A DNA stretch of 64,000 bases, from assembly GCA_964035545.1 (NCBI GenBank), contig OZ037770.1:11460463-11524462 (forward strand). Direction: 5' to 3'. Shown here one piece after another: positions 10,901-17,800 of this stretch (within the stretch, counting starts at the first letter, position 1; every line of letters begins with the position of its first letter). A program made the translations under genes and the position numbers. Source of the stretch: Bugula neritina. Its lineage: Eukaryota > Bryozoa > Gymnolaemata > Cheilostomatida > Bugulidae. The notes below the pieces were generated by a model that saw only the letters and a list, made by a program, of their open reading frames with translations, ran no database searches and was not told the DNA's origin.

Positions 10901-13900
10901 ATTACTCTACCAGATACACAATCAGGTATTTCTTCTAGATTAGATCCTCCAGTTGCGGAGTCTAGTCAAATTACAGTAGACTGGTCTTTACTAGACTTAC
11001 TTGGTTCTGATCTCTTAGAACCGGAGGCCGAGATGGATCTTGGAGATGACTCTGCCATTGATACATTGTTGAATCACGATGTAGGCTCAGTCAATTTCTG
11101 CGATACACCTCGGCCCTCGGTTTTTAACTTATCTCCATACACACCTGTGCCGAATAGTGAGACCGCCTTCTCACAGCCTCTACTATCTATTCTAGAGGAG
11201 CGAATGGACGTTGAGGAGGCCAGTCGGTCCGACTCCCCTCTCCCACCGGCCCTTGCTTCGGCTTCTACCAGCCAGCAGGCCGCCACCTCCTCCACAGAGG
11301 TGTGTTCCGCCATGGTTGGCCCTGACCCCAAACCGGTCGAGCTTCAGCTCACGGCCGGGGAGGAGCAGGGCATCCTACACGGCGACCACCTGCCAGCAGG
11401 AGAAGATACCTCCCCAATACTGGCCCTGCCTCGGGCCCTGGTCGCCCGCCAGTATTGGGTGACTGGACCCACCAACCTGAAAATTGGTGATGCTTGCGGT
11501 GAGCCGGGCAACCGCATCTGCCATGAGTGTAAGAGGAAATTCTCCTCTGCACGGCGGTTGCGCGTACACGCCCCACAGCACTACATCAACGTGTTTTGCC
11601 CGTGTGGGGAGTTCTCCTACCAGAGAGACTATGTGTTGAGACATCAACGCATAGCTCACTGCCACACGGGCTACACGTTTGCTGTAGACCAGGCCTCCTT
11701 TCCCGAATTTCGGGACCTGGTGCTGCCACACGTGGCGGATCCCCACAAACGGGCTGCTCTCGCCCTGGGATTCCCCGCGTGTAGGCCTGTTCGGGAAGAA
11801 GAAGGGGAGCCCGCCGCGACACCCCAACCGGCAGCCACCCAGCCACTTCGGGTCATGCTGGCACGGGTCGGACCAGGTGCCAGGGCCGATTCATCGGACC
11901 TGGGCCCCCGACCCTCGGCGGCGGGCGAGAAGCAGACGCACCGCCAGCGACGTCCTGCCCGTGGTACTACCGACCGCCCTAGGCACCAGACGTCAGCTCA
12001 GTTGGCAGAGGAGGTCCACCAGTTACGCCGGCAGCTCCGCAGATATGAAGAGGAGCTGGGGCAACTCCGGAGACGAGTTAGCCGCCTGGAGCGGGGTCGA
12101 TCTGGCGACCGCCGCTGAGACTATTTGTATAGTTTTTTTTTTCTTTTCTACTCTTATTCTTTGTTTGTTTATTATATGTGTGTAAGTTCTTCATGTAATG
12201 CATGTACCTATTCATGCTCTGTTTTTCTTGTGTGTGCACAAATCTTCCCTGTTTTTTTTTGTTGTTATCATTGTATTATTACTATCACTGCATGTTTACC
12301 ATATTTTTTTTTTTTGTGTGTTAATTTCAACTGTGCGTTTTATTGTCGTGTCATTCCCTGTTGTGTGTTTGTGTTGTGTACGCCTCTTTATCGGAAAGCA
12401 TGCTTTCCGATGGGGGGTGTGTGTGGTAAATTTATGTTGTGTGTGTGTGTCCTTTGTTGCCGAGATCGGTACTTCGGTCCTCCGAAACACCGATATGCCG
12501 ATTCTCGGCATATCGGAATACCGAAGTACCGAAATGCCGGATTCGGCATTTCGGATTCCCGAAGTACCGATATTCGGTATTTCGGGCCTCCGATCTCGGC
12601 AAACAAAGAAATGTCTTTGTCCTGCATGTATATAAAAGCCAGCGAGTTCCAGTATAGTTCAGTCTACTACTGGAGCTCGCTGGATAAAGACCATTGATTC
12701 ACTCGGACTATACTACAATAAAGATTATCTACATTTTACCTTATTTCTCGCCTTGTTTCTCATACAAGCATGTAACAGCACTAGTTTCATTCACAATCCA
12801 CAAAACTATCACAATAGGTCTTTAAAAATAACGAAGCTTATTATTGTCATTTATTTCTGTTTCAGATTTACTTCAATATTAAAAAAAAGTGAAAATAAAA
12901 TAATTTACACAACTTATTGTTTTACATTTGCTGCAACTATCTTCACACCAGCCTTGATTATTCACTTCTTTTACAGCTGTAAAAGTGTTAACAATCTGCA
13001 AGCTAGGACATCATATCTGTATAGCTATAACATCATATCCGTATAGTTATGGCATCATATCTGTATAGTTATGGCATCATATCTGTATAGTTATGATATC
13101 ATAGCTGTATAGTTATGACATCATAGCTGTATAGTTGTGACATCATAGCTGTATAGTTGTGACATCATAGCTGTATAGTCATGACATCATGATTATACAA
13201 TTTTGTCAGCCCAAGTAAAGTTGTAGAGCTTAAGACTTGGCTTAAAGCAAGACTTGAATTTGTGAATGTTACAATTTCCACCTCTAAATTCCACATTACA
13301 ACTACACTTTGAAATAAAATACAATGTATAGTTTATATTTGTATCTGTTTGTCGCCACATTTGTGTTCCGTGTGTACCATATGTATTATAATTGGTAATG
13401 TTGACATTTTTATGCATATCGTTATGTAAACATACACAGGGCTGACAACAATTATTAAATGAAGTTATCTCAACATATCCCTGCATGCTGATGCTTAGTG
13501 CATACTATGCTATGCTTGTTTACTGTAGGTGGATCTGGTTGAAGGATTTGCAGAGATTAAAGAAAGAATACAGAGACCGATATCTGTTGAGATACCTAAA
13601 CTAGAGCTGTGTGATGTCATGTCTCTAAAGGTCAAAGGTTAGCATACTACGCTAGAGATTCTAGCACAGTATTATACTACTAATATTTTTAAAAGCTTCT
13701 AATAATCATGTATCTGCATTATATAATATAACTTTAACATTTGGCATCTTATCTGAAAATTAACCCCATGTGTGTGAAACTACTGGTTCGAAAATTTGAG
13801 TTTCTGTTCAAATAGCCCTGTGTGTAGGTTTACTCAGAGTTTCTATTAATAGAATATATACACATACTCACCTTTATATGACATACATATTATATATACA

Positions 13901-14888
13901 TACTCACTTACATATAAGTATACACACATACACACATATTCACATGTATATTGTAGAGGAGAAGAGAGATGCAGAAGTAGACTTGGTTCCTGCAGCAGAC
14001 ATGATTATTAGTTTAGATCCTCCTAAATCTCTTAAACTCTTACAGTCTGTTGATGTTTCTAGTTACTGTTATTCTGTCTGTAAATATGAGGATAACACTT
14101 ATGCAGGGATAGACAGAATAGATAGAAGTTTCAGTGTTTCCAAGTCTTTTATTTCTACTACTAACAATGTAACTGGAGTCACAGTACATAGGAAAAAGCT
14201 GTATTCTGTACAGGGTAATACCGTGTCTGTGTATGATCTTACTGGGAAACAGGTGACCAGTTGGTCTCACCATGATAACTGTGGGTATATAAACAAACTT
14301 GTTATTGTTGATGATCAGGTTGTAGTTCCTGATAGAGGCAGTAAAAGGCTTACAATCTACTCTCTTACTGGGAAAGTAATTAAACATGTCTCCTGCCCTC
14401 TACTCAGTAAGGATGCTGTAGCAATATGTGCAGCAGACAGACATTGTGTAGTAGTTTCTGATTATGGTTCCTCTCAAGTATTTAAATTAGACTTGACAAC
14501 AGAGAAAGTCATCTGGACATGCAAGGATGTATCTCAACCACTAAGTGTGACCTGCTATAGAAGTAGATATATTCTTGTGAGTAACTACAGCAGTAAAACC
14601 ACCATCTGGATACTGGGTGTGGAGACAGGTTAGTTTTACATTGGTTAGTTAACTACTGTGACCAATATAATAGTATTTCTCACAGTCTCACACTACAAAA
14701 TATACTATGCTATGTACTAGTGATGACACACTAATACATCATTTCCTGTTACAGGTACACAACTGTCCAAAGTGGACGATCCAACTGATAGAGCTGAGAG
14801 TAGTGTGTGTGATCTCCATGTGTATAAAGACACTCTGATTGTACCTAGATACAGTGAGAAGAAAGTTCTGTTTTACCAGCTAAACTAA
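1954..14888 (+). CDS. TRIM-NHL-like RING/B-box/coiled-coil/propeller protein, copy 1
   Basis: Eight exons: 1954-2105, 2253-2409, 2724-2907, 4174-4355, 4619-4789, 13529-13637, 13957-14628, 14755-14888. All introns are GT-AG and phases match throughout, giving 586 residues. Residues 1-51 hold a C3HC4 RING (CGFC, then CGHVHCLLC, then CPWC). Residues 51-103 hold a zinc module C-x2-C-x13-C-x2-C-x4-C-x2-H. Residues 104-164 hold a B-box2-like module C-x2-H-x9-C-x2-C-x4-C-x2-C. Residues 165-318 are charged and heptad-like (coiled coil). Residues 319-586 have repeated VYDLTGK-, IYSLTGK- and FKLDLTTEK-type strands, as in NHL-like propellers. The family role would be a cytoplasmic ubiquitin E3 ligase with a propeller for target recognition; this is inference. 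The start has a good Kozak context and an in-frame TAA upstream. Intron 5 carries a complete 8-kb gypsy element 33 nt after the donor, so correct splicing must remove about 8.7 kb. Confidence 0.85.
2977..3062 (+). repeat. tRNA-derived SINE-like relic in intron 3 (copy 1)
   Basis: GTGTAGTCGTTAGAGCACTGG resembles a tRNA D-arm / A box, and GGTTTGGAGTCC about 15 nt later resembles a degenerate B box. No tRNA cloverleaf can be closed, so this is a relic and not a tRNA gene. The same block is in copy 3 (29488-29573) and copy 6 (59332-59417). Confidence 0.4.
3250..3352. repeat. AAGTCAGTTA-type short tandem repeats in intron 3
   Basis: Imperfect tandem words of the form GTCAGTTAAGT / GTTAAGTAA run through this stretch of intron 3. 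The block is shared with copies 3 (about 29762-29853) and 6. No coding potential is seen. Confidence 0.6.
3650..3750. repeat. Near-perfect 101-bp foldback (cruciform-forming) in intron 3
   Basis: The left arm begins AGAGGGGCTGTGTGATGCAA at 3650 and the right arm ends with its complement at 3750, with TGCAAAA/TTTTGCA at the centre near 3700. Arms are about 48 bp with a few mismatches. Copy 6 has the same foldback. Copy 3 keeps only the right arm (about 30066-30116), so the structure was gained or lost between copies. It may be a small foldback transposon or the product of template switching. Confidence 0.85.
4823..5214 (+). repeat. 5' LTR of gypsy element 1
   Basis: 392 bp, TGTGGT...ATCACA. 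U3 contains a TG run and then a nested set of inverted repeats (4852-5010) described separately. A TATA box (TATATAAAAG, about 5030) and a polyadenylation signal (AATAAAGATT, about 5120) follow, as expected of a U3-R-U5 layout. It differs from the 3' LTR at 4920 (C/T), 5010 (G/A) and 5067 (G/A). Confidence 0.95.
4852..5010. promoter_or_regulatory. Cloverleaf of nested inverted repeats in U3
   Basis: The outer stem pairs 4852-4870 with 4991-5010 (one bulged A). Inside it are three arms. Arm 1 pairs CGGTACTTCGGT with 4921-4932 and contains a perfect 12-bp hairpin at 4891-4917 (3-nt loop TTC). Arm 2 is a perfect 11-bp hairpin at 4930-4955 (loop GATT). Arm 3 is at 4959-4987 (CCCGAA...TTCGGG). All arms are built from CCGA/TCGG words. 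The structure is repeated in the 3' LTR and in the right duplication. It lies upstream of the TATA box, so it could hold a protein-binding array or a DNA structure. Function unknown. Confidence 0.85.
5216..5235 (+). promoter_or_regulatory. Primer binding site, tRNA-Leu type
   Basis: TGGTGGCAGCGGTGGGATTC begins 1 nt after the 5' LTR. It is the reverse complement of the 3' end of animal tRNA-Leu including CCA, recalled from general knowledge of tRNA-Leu acceptor and T-arm sequence. Element 2 uses the same site with 18 matching bases. Confidence 0.85.
5266..6165 (+). CDS. gag: Gag polyprotein of gypsy element 1
   Basis: 299 residues starting 30 nt after the primer site, with A at -3 and G at +4 of the ATG. 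Residues about 30-190 align by eye with the gag of element 2 (both have a motif like DVEQFIxEF followed by a W-P pair, typical of the retrotransposon gag/capsid domain). A CCHC zinc knuckle is at residues 273-286 (C-x2-C-x4-H-x4-C), which binds RNA in this family. An alanine- and proline-rich linker precedes the knuckle. The ORF stops at TGA 6163-6165, overlapping pol. Confidence 0.93.
   Translation: MAPGDPAPEAAAPPALTIEALVTALQGLRGQGQAAPGDRYRLQPPTFGGDGDVEQFIKEFEDVAATAEWPVRVRVLQLRACLTGRARNFALGPDEAHILRALRARFGLTTEEASDQLQVMRRDRRTSLEDHANEVERLAQAAFGHATGDDRKRLVFNAFFRSVNHPDLQRYWLAAKVKSLDEALEMGKAYFQVEEPRRANYAARQVAGDAEEIPPTPQVAAAATPSPEQTQLNMLMSMMKGLQATVTELQRNQTDRRAPRSRDDPVRPPMPTCWECGMPGHVRRHCPKGQKPLNTRGSR
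6141..6147 (+). promoter_or_regulatory. Likely -1 programmed ribosomal frameshift site TTTAAAC
   Basis: TTTAAAC fits the X-XXY-YYZ pattern and is correctly phased: the gag frame reads T-TTA-AAC. A -1 slip leads exactly into the pol frame, which has no stop from here onward. The gag stop is 16 nt downstream. A possible stem (CACGG at 6158-6162 with CCGTG at 6176-6180) starts 10 nt after the heptamer. Element 2 has G-TTA-AAC at the same place and phase. Phase and motif are seen directly; activity is inferred. Confidence 0.75.
6147..10835 (+). CDS. pol: Pol polyprotein of gypsy element 1 (protease, RT, RNase H, integrase)
   Basis: Pol has about 1,560 residues in the -1 frame relative to gag and no independent ATG at its start. 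Numbered from 6162, the domains in order are: an Arg/Pro-rich N-terminus with a 31-codon tandem duplication, aspartic protease (LLDTG near 166), reverse transcriptase (YLDD near 597), RNase H (DTDASD near 745), integrase with an HHCC zinc domain (HKQAHAG near 1010, CEVCQ near 1045) and a DDE core (VDLVGP near 1076, HTDQGA near 1135, VVERNN near 1172), and a GPY module (VGPY near 1305). The rest is a Gln/Pro-rich tail ending inside ORF3. The domain order is that of Ty3/gypsy (Metaviridae). All key catalytic residues are present and the frame is open, so the element may be active. Confidence 0.95.
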   Translation, partial: HPRLTVNSATRGPHANSVRDRTRKTTEETSPESTYIEWHANRRSRRPKGLPDPPALPLDTRMELEETGWQAPRRSRRPQGLPDPPAWPLRNRFAGLPEEVVEEDSAYSQEYPKLPSRPQKTPVVSKTKRRPAVRTQVVSPPETDRSRSTQPYGSSYFLPGKISGKAATFLLDTGCTTNLLSRRLFDTLGARERASLEPYEGAHGTLADGSCIPFYGVISLPGRVRDQAVHETFIVSQLKEDAILGMPFLEKHQCHMDFQKSVVVMAGKELVCVDKFGRPLVGGVQVVRDCTVPGRSQATLRCRVNCKEIAGLGMVEGTHGAIRLANSLNRLDCRQELLVQCINPFTEPVHLSAGALVGKYHSIQEADVGPALETVADNQGNPPHTRREAVPEHLADLYGGACGNCTSSTERQVLAQLLAEYSDVFSRGDRDMGLTKVISHEIPLAADTTPIRQPTRRLGPEKEKEVSRQVQDLLDRDLIEPAHGAWSSPVVLVKKKDGSWRFCVDYRRLNNATIQDAYPLPRIDESLDALAGSKYFSTLDLLSGYWQVPLSPDAQDKAAFITRDGLWKWKVLPFGLTSAPATFQRLMEQVLSGLHWKTLLIYLDDVIVISPDFSTHVSRLREVFDRLRAAGLKLKPSKCALLQPEVTYLGHVVGRDGVATDPEKVQAVKEWTVPRDLPELRAFLGLVGYYRQYIPRFAGVAQPLNRLTAKVVRWQWTQEEQQAFDHLKQRLMEAPILAYPDPAKKYILDTDASDHSVGAVLSQVQGGSEVVVAYYSKTLAAAEKNYCTTRKELLAVVKAVKHFRPYLYGKSFRLRTDHASLIWLCKRAEPSSQVARWLEILAEFSYRIEHRAGRKHGNADGMSRRPVEDCKQCLHIERRDGGPARLDVEAGLVEGTTYQWEHGHLRTETHQDGVQALHANPTLHQNVKELCRLQETLPGAVADIFRAKKESRRPSEEQQRQGDVEFQLLCRRWDALKVSPDGLLMITLAADNRQQKRDRVVCPRALRRELIWDTHKQAHAGVSRVIRCLRLRWYWPGMTRDVRLRVRQCEVCQASKHGRSTETTGRRRLYAGRPWQVVAVDLVGPMPLSTRGNTWILVLTDHFTRWADALAIPDATAPTVARTLDQHVFCYLGLPEQIHTDQGAQFQSQLMGDLCRIWGVNQSRTTPYHPQGNGVVERNNRMLGDALRSLLLGRGQEEWDVVLPQIMRAYRSTPHSATQETPNFLMLGRETRVPEHLTYHVPAPESPVHEYVEGLMDIMGKAHDALRTQQWQTRTEDSEEPPLYQVGDWVWMVSYRRRRGQSAKLQPKFVGPYCVVEVLPNHTYRVERSGQVSVQSEQRLKPYHASPDAVGQAPPLFEPHRQPNRRGRATRPREVEIMVPREADQEQAALIEQLERQQRAEREQEQQQALGSQPFPGEDTPTPVRGEDGDPPTRAAQEPPTPPESVPLERSQRPRRPPRYLADYAVGHLEGPPPEEDPPPTLTATPSWLEIPSITPENSTKKKKWPTEFRKTLDHASCLLEIRGKFPRVTRLGLQQVKLLKHEVRPFLILTSHSSHGSCNSN
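6271..6430 (+). repeat. 93-bp in-frame tandem duplication in the pol N-terminus
   Basis: GGAGATCTCGGAG recurs at 6271 and 6364. The two 31-codon units encode near-identical RSRRPxGLPDPPAxPL segments. The period is a multiple of three, so the frame is kept. It lies before the protease and probably has no catalytic role. Confidence 0.8.
10658..12118 (+). CDS. Third ORF of gypsy element 1: acidic/Ser-rich protein with two C2H2 zinc fingers and a coiled coil
   Basis: 486 residues from an ATG with G at -3 and G at +4. The frame is open from 10607 and overlaps the end of pol by 178 nt. The N-terminal half is Ser/Pro/Asp/Glu-rich. Residues 288-309 form a canonical C2H2 finger (C-x2-C-x3-F-x5-L-x2-H-x3-H). 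Residues 314-334 form a second finger with C-x-C and H-x4-H spacing. Residues about 446-485 form a basic, leucine-heptad coiled coil near the C-terminus. The ORF sits where env would sit, but I see no signal peptide, membrane segment or cleavage site, so it is not an envelope. A DNA- or RNA-binding accessory protein is likely; the exact role is unknown. Expression would need a spliced or subgenomic RNA, reinitiation or leaky scanning. Confidence 0.8.
   Translation: MADRISEDTRSRELSSRNPGEIPTSHATRASAGKTSEARGSAISHSDFTQLARQLQLKLNSDSNTHFYFTTVLRTLSAAMGITLPDTQSGISSRLDPPVAESSQITVDWSLLDLLGSDLLEPEAEMDLGDDSAIDTLLNHDVGSVNFCDTPRPSVFNLSPYTPVPNSETAFSQPLLSILEERMDVEEASRSDSPLPPALASASTSQQAATSSTEVCSAMVGPDPKPVELQLTAGEEQGILHGDHLPAGEDTSPILALPRALVARQYWVTGPTNLKIGDACGEPGNRICHECKRKFSSARRLRVHAPQHYINVFCPCGEFSYQRDYVLRHQRIAHCHTGYTFAVDQASFPEFRDLVLPHVADPHKRAALALGFPACRPVREEEGEPAATPQPAATQPLRVMLARVGPGARADSSDLGPRPSAAGEKQTHRQRRPARGTTDRPRHQTSAQLAEEVHQLRRQLRRYEEELGQLRRRVSRLERGRSGDRR
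12119..12421 (+). other. 3' untranslated region of gypsy element 1 with 20-bp palindrome and G-rich tract
   Basis: A T-rich, non-coding stretch of about 270 bp. It ends with the perfect palindrome TCGGAAAGCATGCTTTCCGA (12391-12410), followed at once by TGGGGGGTGTG, which occupies the polypurine-tract position before the 3' LTR. The tract is short and broken by T residues. Confidence 0.75.
12422..12813 (+). repeat. 3' LTR of gypsy element 1
   Basis: 392 bp, same length as the 5' LTR, with three substitutions. The U3 cloverleaf is kept; one change (12609) weakens the outer stem by one pair. It is followed by ATAG, matching the sequence before the 5' LTR. Confidence 0.95.
13007..13190. repeat. 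22-bp minisatellite in intron 5, copy 1
   Basis: About 8.4 units of ATAGTTATGACATCATAGCT plus GT. Units vary at a few positions (CATAGCTG/CATATCTG, GACATC/GGCATC/GATATC). It lies 194 bp after the gypsy 3' LTR. Copies 3 and 5 carry longer alleles. Confidence 0.9.
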
Positions 14889-17800
14889 ACAGGTGTGTGA
14901 CAGGATATTATTCCATCTTGTGTTACATTTATTATATTGTTTATCACACTAGACTCTGTTTGAATACATTTGGTGCTCAACTCTGTGTTTTCTACTAATG
15001 TACATATTTGTAATGATATGTCTGAGATGTACAACTTCTACACATACACTGTGTCTGTTATTTCTAGATGATTCTCAAAGTTGACTCGGTAGACTGAGTT
15101 CTTTAACACACAGCTATGATAGAGTGTGGGAGCCTGTATGACGTCCCAGTAATTCACTTACTCAAGCTATGCATAGTGTGAGAGGACATATGACATCTCA
15201 GTAACTAACACGTACAGCTTAACATTACTAATTTCAAGGAATAATTTACTTTCACTTGTACCAAGCCTATTCCACACAACCTGCATGACTTCACGGTATT
15301 AAGTAGACTATAGCTTTTTATATATCCAACCTGATTTGTATTGAAAGTCATATAGAGATCAATGTATTGATAGTGTCTACATTTCCTACAGACTGAAATA
15401 CTATTATATTATAATGTCTACTATTTACTATCAAATATCAACCACTACTGCTGCATTAATTTTGACTGATGATCATAATATATGATTTATTACTTAATTT
15501 TTGTCTTTGCAAAATTTGATTCCATAATGCTAACTAGATTTTATGTTTGAATTTGGTTTTTATTTTCTTTAAATATTCTGTGAAAATAAATTGCCTTTTT
15601 TAGGCTATAAATACTCTTGATTGGACCTCTGAATGCAACATCACAGAGTTATGTAATAGTTGACTGTATGGTTGTTTTACAGGAAGTTTTTGAAAAATTA
15701 CATGTCATGGTGTCCTTGTTCGGAAATCGATTTAGGCAGCAAAAGCTTGGGGTCACTGAGTGCATTGGCTGAGGACTTCTCAAGTTTTGGTATGGACCTC
15801 GAATGATAGTGTTCACTGAACAATGAACTCAGTGACCTTGAAGTTTGTGCTGCCCTTAACCATAATTTCTTAGTTTCAACCATAGTGCATAGTTTACTAC
15901 ATAGTTATGATGTATACTAGAGGTGTCCAAATTCAACTACCAAAGCTACATGTGATGCCTAACCTTTAACCTTTAAATCATGATACTATAAAAGTGTCCA
16001 ATTTCAATCACAATAGGTCTGTGTGGACCAACTAATATCTGCTTGTAAACCAAATGGTAGAGTCTAGAACCAGTAAAGGTTATGATAGCTTTACTTCCTG
16101 TTTACCTGGTTTCCAATAGCAACAATGTTACATGAATATCAGTCAGGTATTGTGAGGGTAGACGAAACCTGTATAAGTGTAGTTGTTAAGTAATTACTAA
16201 TGTGACAGTAGTATATAGTATTGGACAGTCTCTGATATGTTAGTAACATCTTTGAGTTGTTACACCTGACTTCTCCATATGGTGATGGTAAGATTCTTTA
16301 ACCTCAGGTCTAGTCTACTGACCATTTGTAGCTCTTTTGGTTTGAGTGACAGTTTGAGATCCTTGAGTGGCAACATAACCATCATAATCATTTGATTGGC
16401 TGTGTTAGAATAATAGTCAAAGTGATTTATTATTCCAATAATTATATTCTATAAACAGTGAATAAATTAAAGTGGTTACAGCTACTATTAGCAAAATATT
16501 TTACTATAAACGCATCACCATGCCGTATACCTGCAATAAAATTTACAGAATTTATATTCTGTGTAGAGTATAACATAAGCAGTGTAACAGCCTGTTATAT
16601 AGAGATACTTGGAGACTCTTGCTGGGGTTATGTTCAACTTTATTGACTCAGCACTTCGGTTTAGAAAATGGTTGCTTTATTACATTCCCAGACAGTATTT
16701 CACATGCTGTAGAGTTTGAAGTAGCTACACCAGTGTAACTGTTACCAAGTATTCACAACTGTTTCCTGTAAATAGAATAATCACATTGTGATAAGCTGTC
16801 AGACTGGTATATCACTAAATACAACTAACAGGACTAGTTTTATAATGATGCTGGATATAAATAACTCAGACATCCTCTGTGGGGGAGACAACACCCTGTA
16901 TTATGAACTCATGGTCTTTCTGACAGCATATCTTAGTGCTGATGCACTTTCTGCTATATTGGTATCTGTTTCATTTGTATCTCAAAGAGTTGGACTTTAT
17001 TTTGAATGCATAAAGTTATATATAACAATAAGGCTCTATGATGCAGTAACTGATTCATGTACATTTTCTTTTTTACATGCATTTCAAATAATTACTATAC
17101 TATTATTTATTGCAGCAGATATTGTAGCTACAATAAATCATGACAATTGTTTTATTATAGATAAAATTAAACCTAATGAGTCAAATAAATGGTGGACCGA
17201 TACCATTTTCGTCACAAAAAATGTTATTAGTGTCTCAAGTTTGAAAAAATTGAGTATTCTTACGAAGATAAAGGGCATGGTAACATACACAACATATAGT
17301 TTGTTGGTCTTTAAACTGCAAATCTAAATGCCAGACCACAATATAATACTACATCTACATTAATTTGAACACAACTTTATAGCTTATACATACATATATA
17401 TTGAAAGACTAAATTCCACACCCATTTCCATATATCCATCCATATTCCAATTAATATTATTCTTCCCAATAATTGTGGAGTAAATCATCTACAGAATACT
17501 TTAAAGTTTAAAGCCCAGTTCACACTTATAAACAGTGGAGTCACTATTCAAGAAATAGTTGTAGTCTGTATTGGTTAGTGAGGTCATAGCTGCTTCACTG
17601 CTAGTACAAACAGAAACTGCACTCAAACTCAAAGTTACCTACATGGTGAGAATTTTCTTTGTTTCAAGGATTGTCACATGGATATCTACTGTAAAGCATA
17701 AAAGTGAAATTCATAAAATGATGGGCAAACTAAAATGGCATATGAGGCTTTCACAGCACATTATAACATACAGTGCTCCCTCTGTATCTCCCTAAGCGAC

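Larger units (their letters stand above)
4823..12813 (+). mobile_element. Complete Ty3/gypsy LTR retrotransposon with an extra zinc-finger ORF (element 1)
   Basis: The element is 7,991 bp, flanked by ATAG on both sides (4819-4822 and 12814-12817). Gene copy 3 preserves the empty site (TTTATAATAGGTCTTT at about 31163), which confirms the borders and the 4-bp target duplication. Layout: 5' LTR, tRNA-Leu primer site, gag, pol in the -1 frame (protease, RT, RNase H, integrase: the Ty3/gypsy order), a third ORF, a 20-bp palindrome, a short G-rich polypurine-like tract, and the 3' LTR. The LTRs differ at 3 of 392 positions, which suggests a fairly recent insertion. The coding part is visibly GC-rich against an AT-rich host. 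No disabling lesion was seen in gag, pol or ORF3. Confidence 0.95.

Noticed and set aside
10658-12118. Envelope protein interpretation of the third gypsy ORF
   Set aside because: No signal peptide, transmembrane segment or cleavage motif; zinc-finger and coiled-coil patterns explain it better.
13193-13486. 97-codon antisense cysteine-containing ORF in intron 5, also at 31745-32026
   Set aside because: The copies are just recent intron duplicates. Copy 5 has indels that destroy the frame, and no domain is recognisable.
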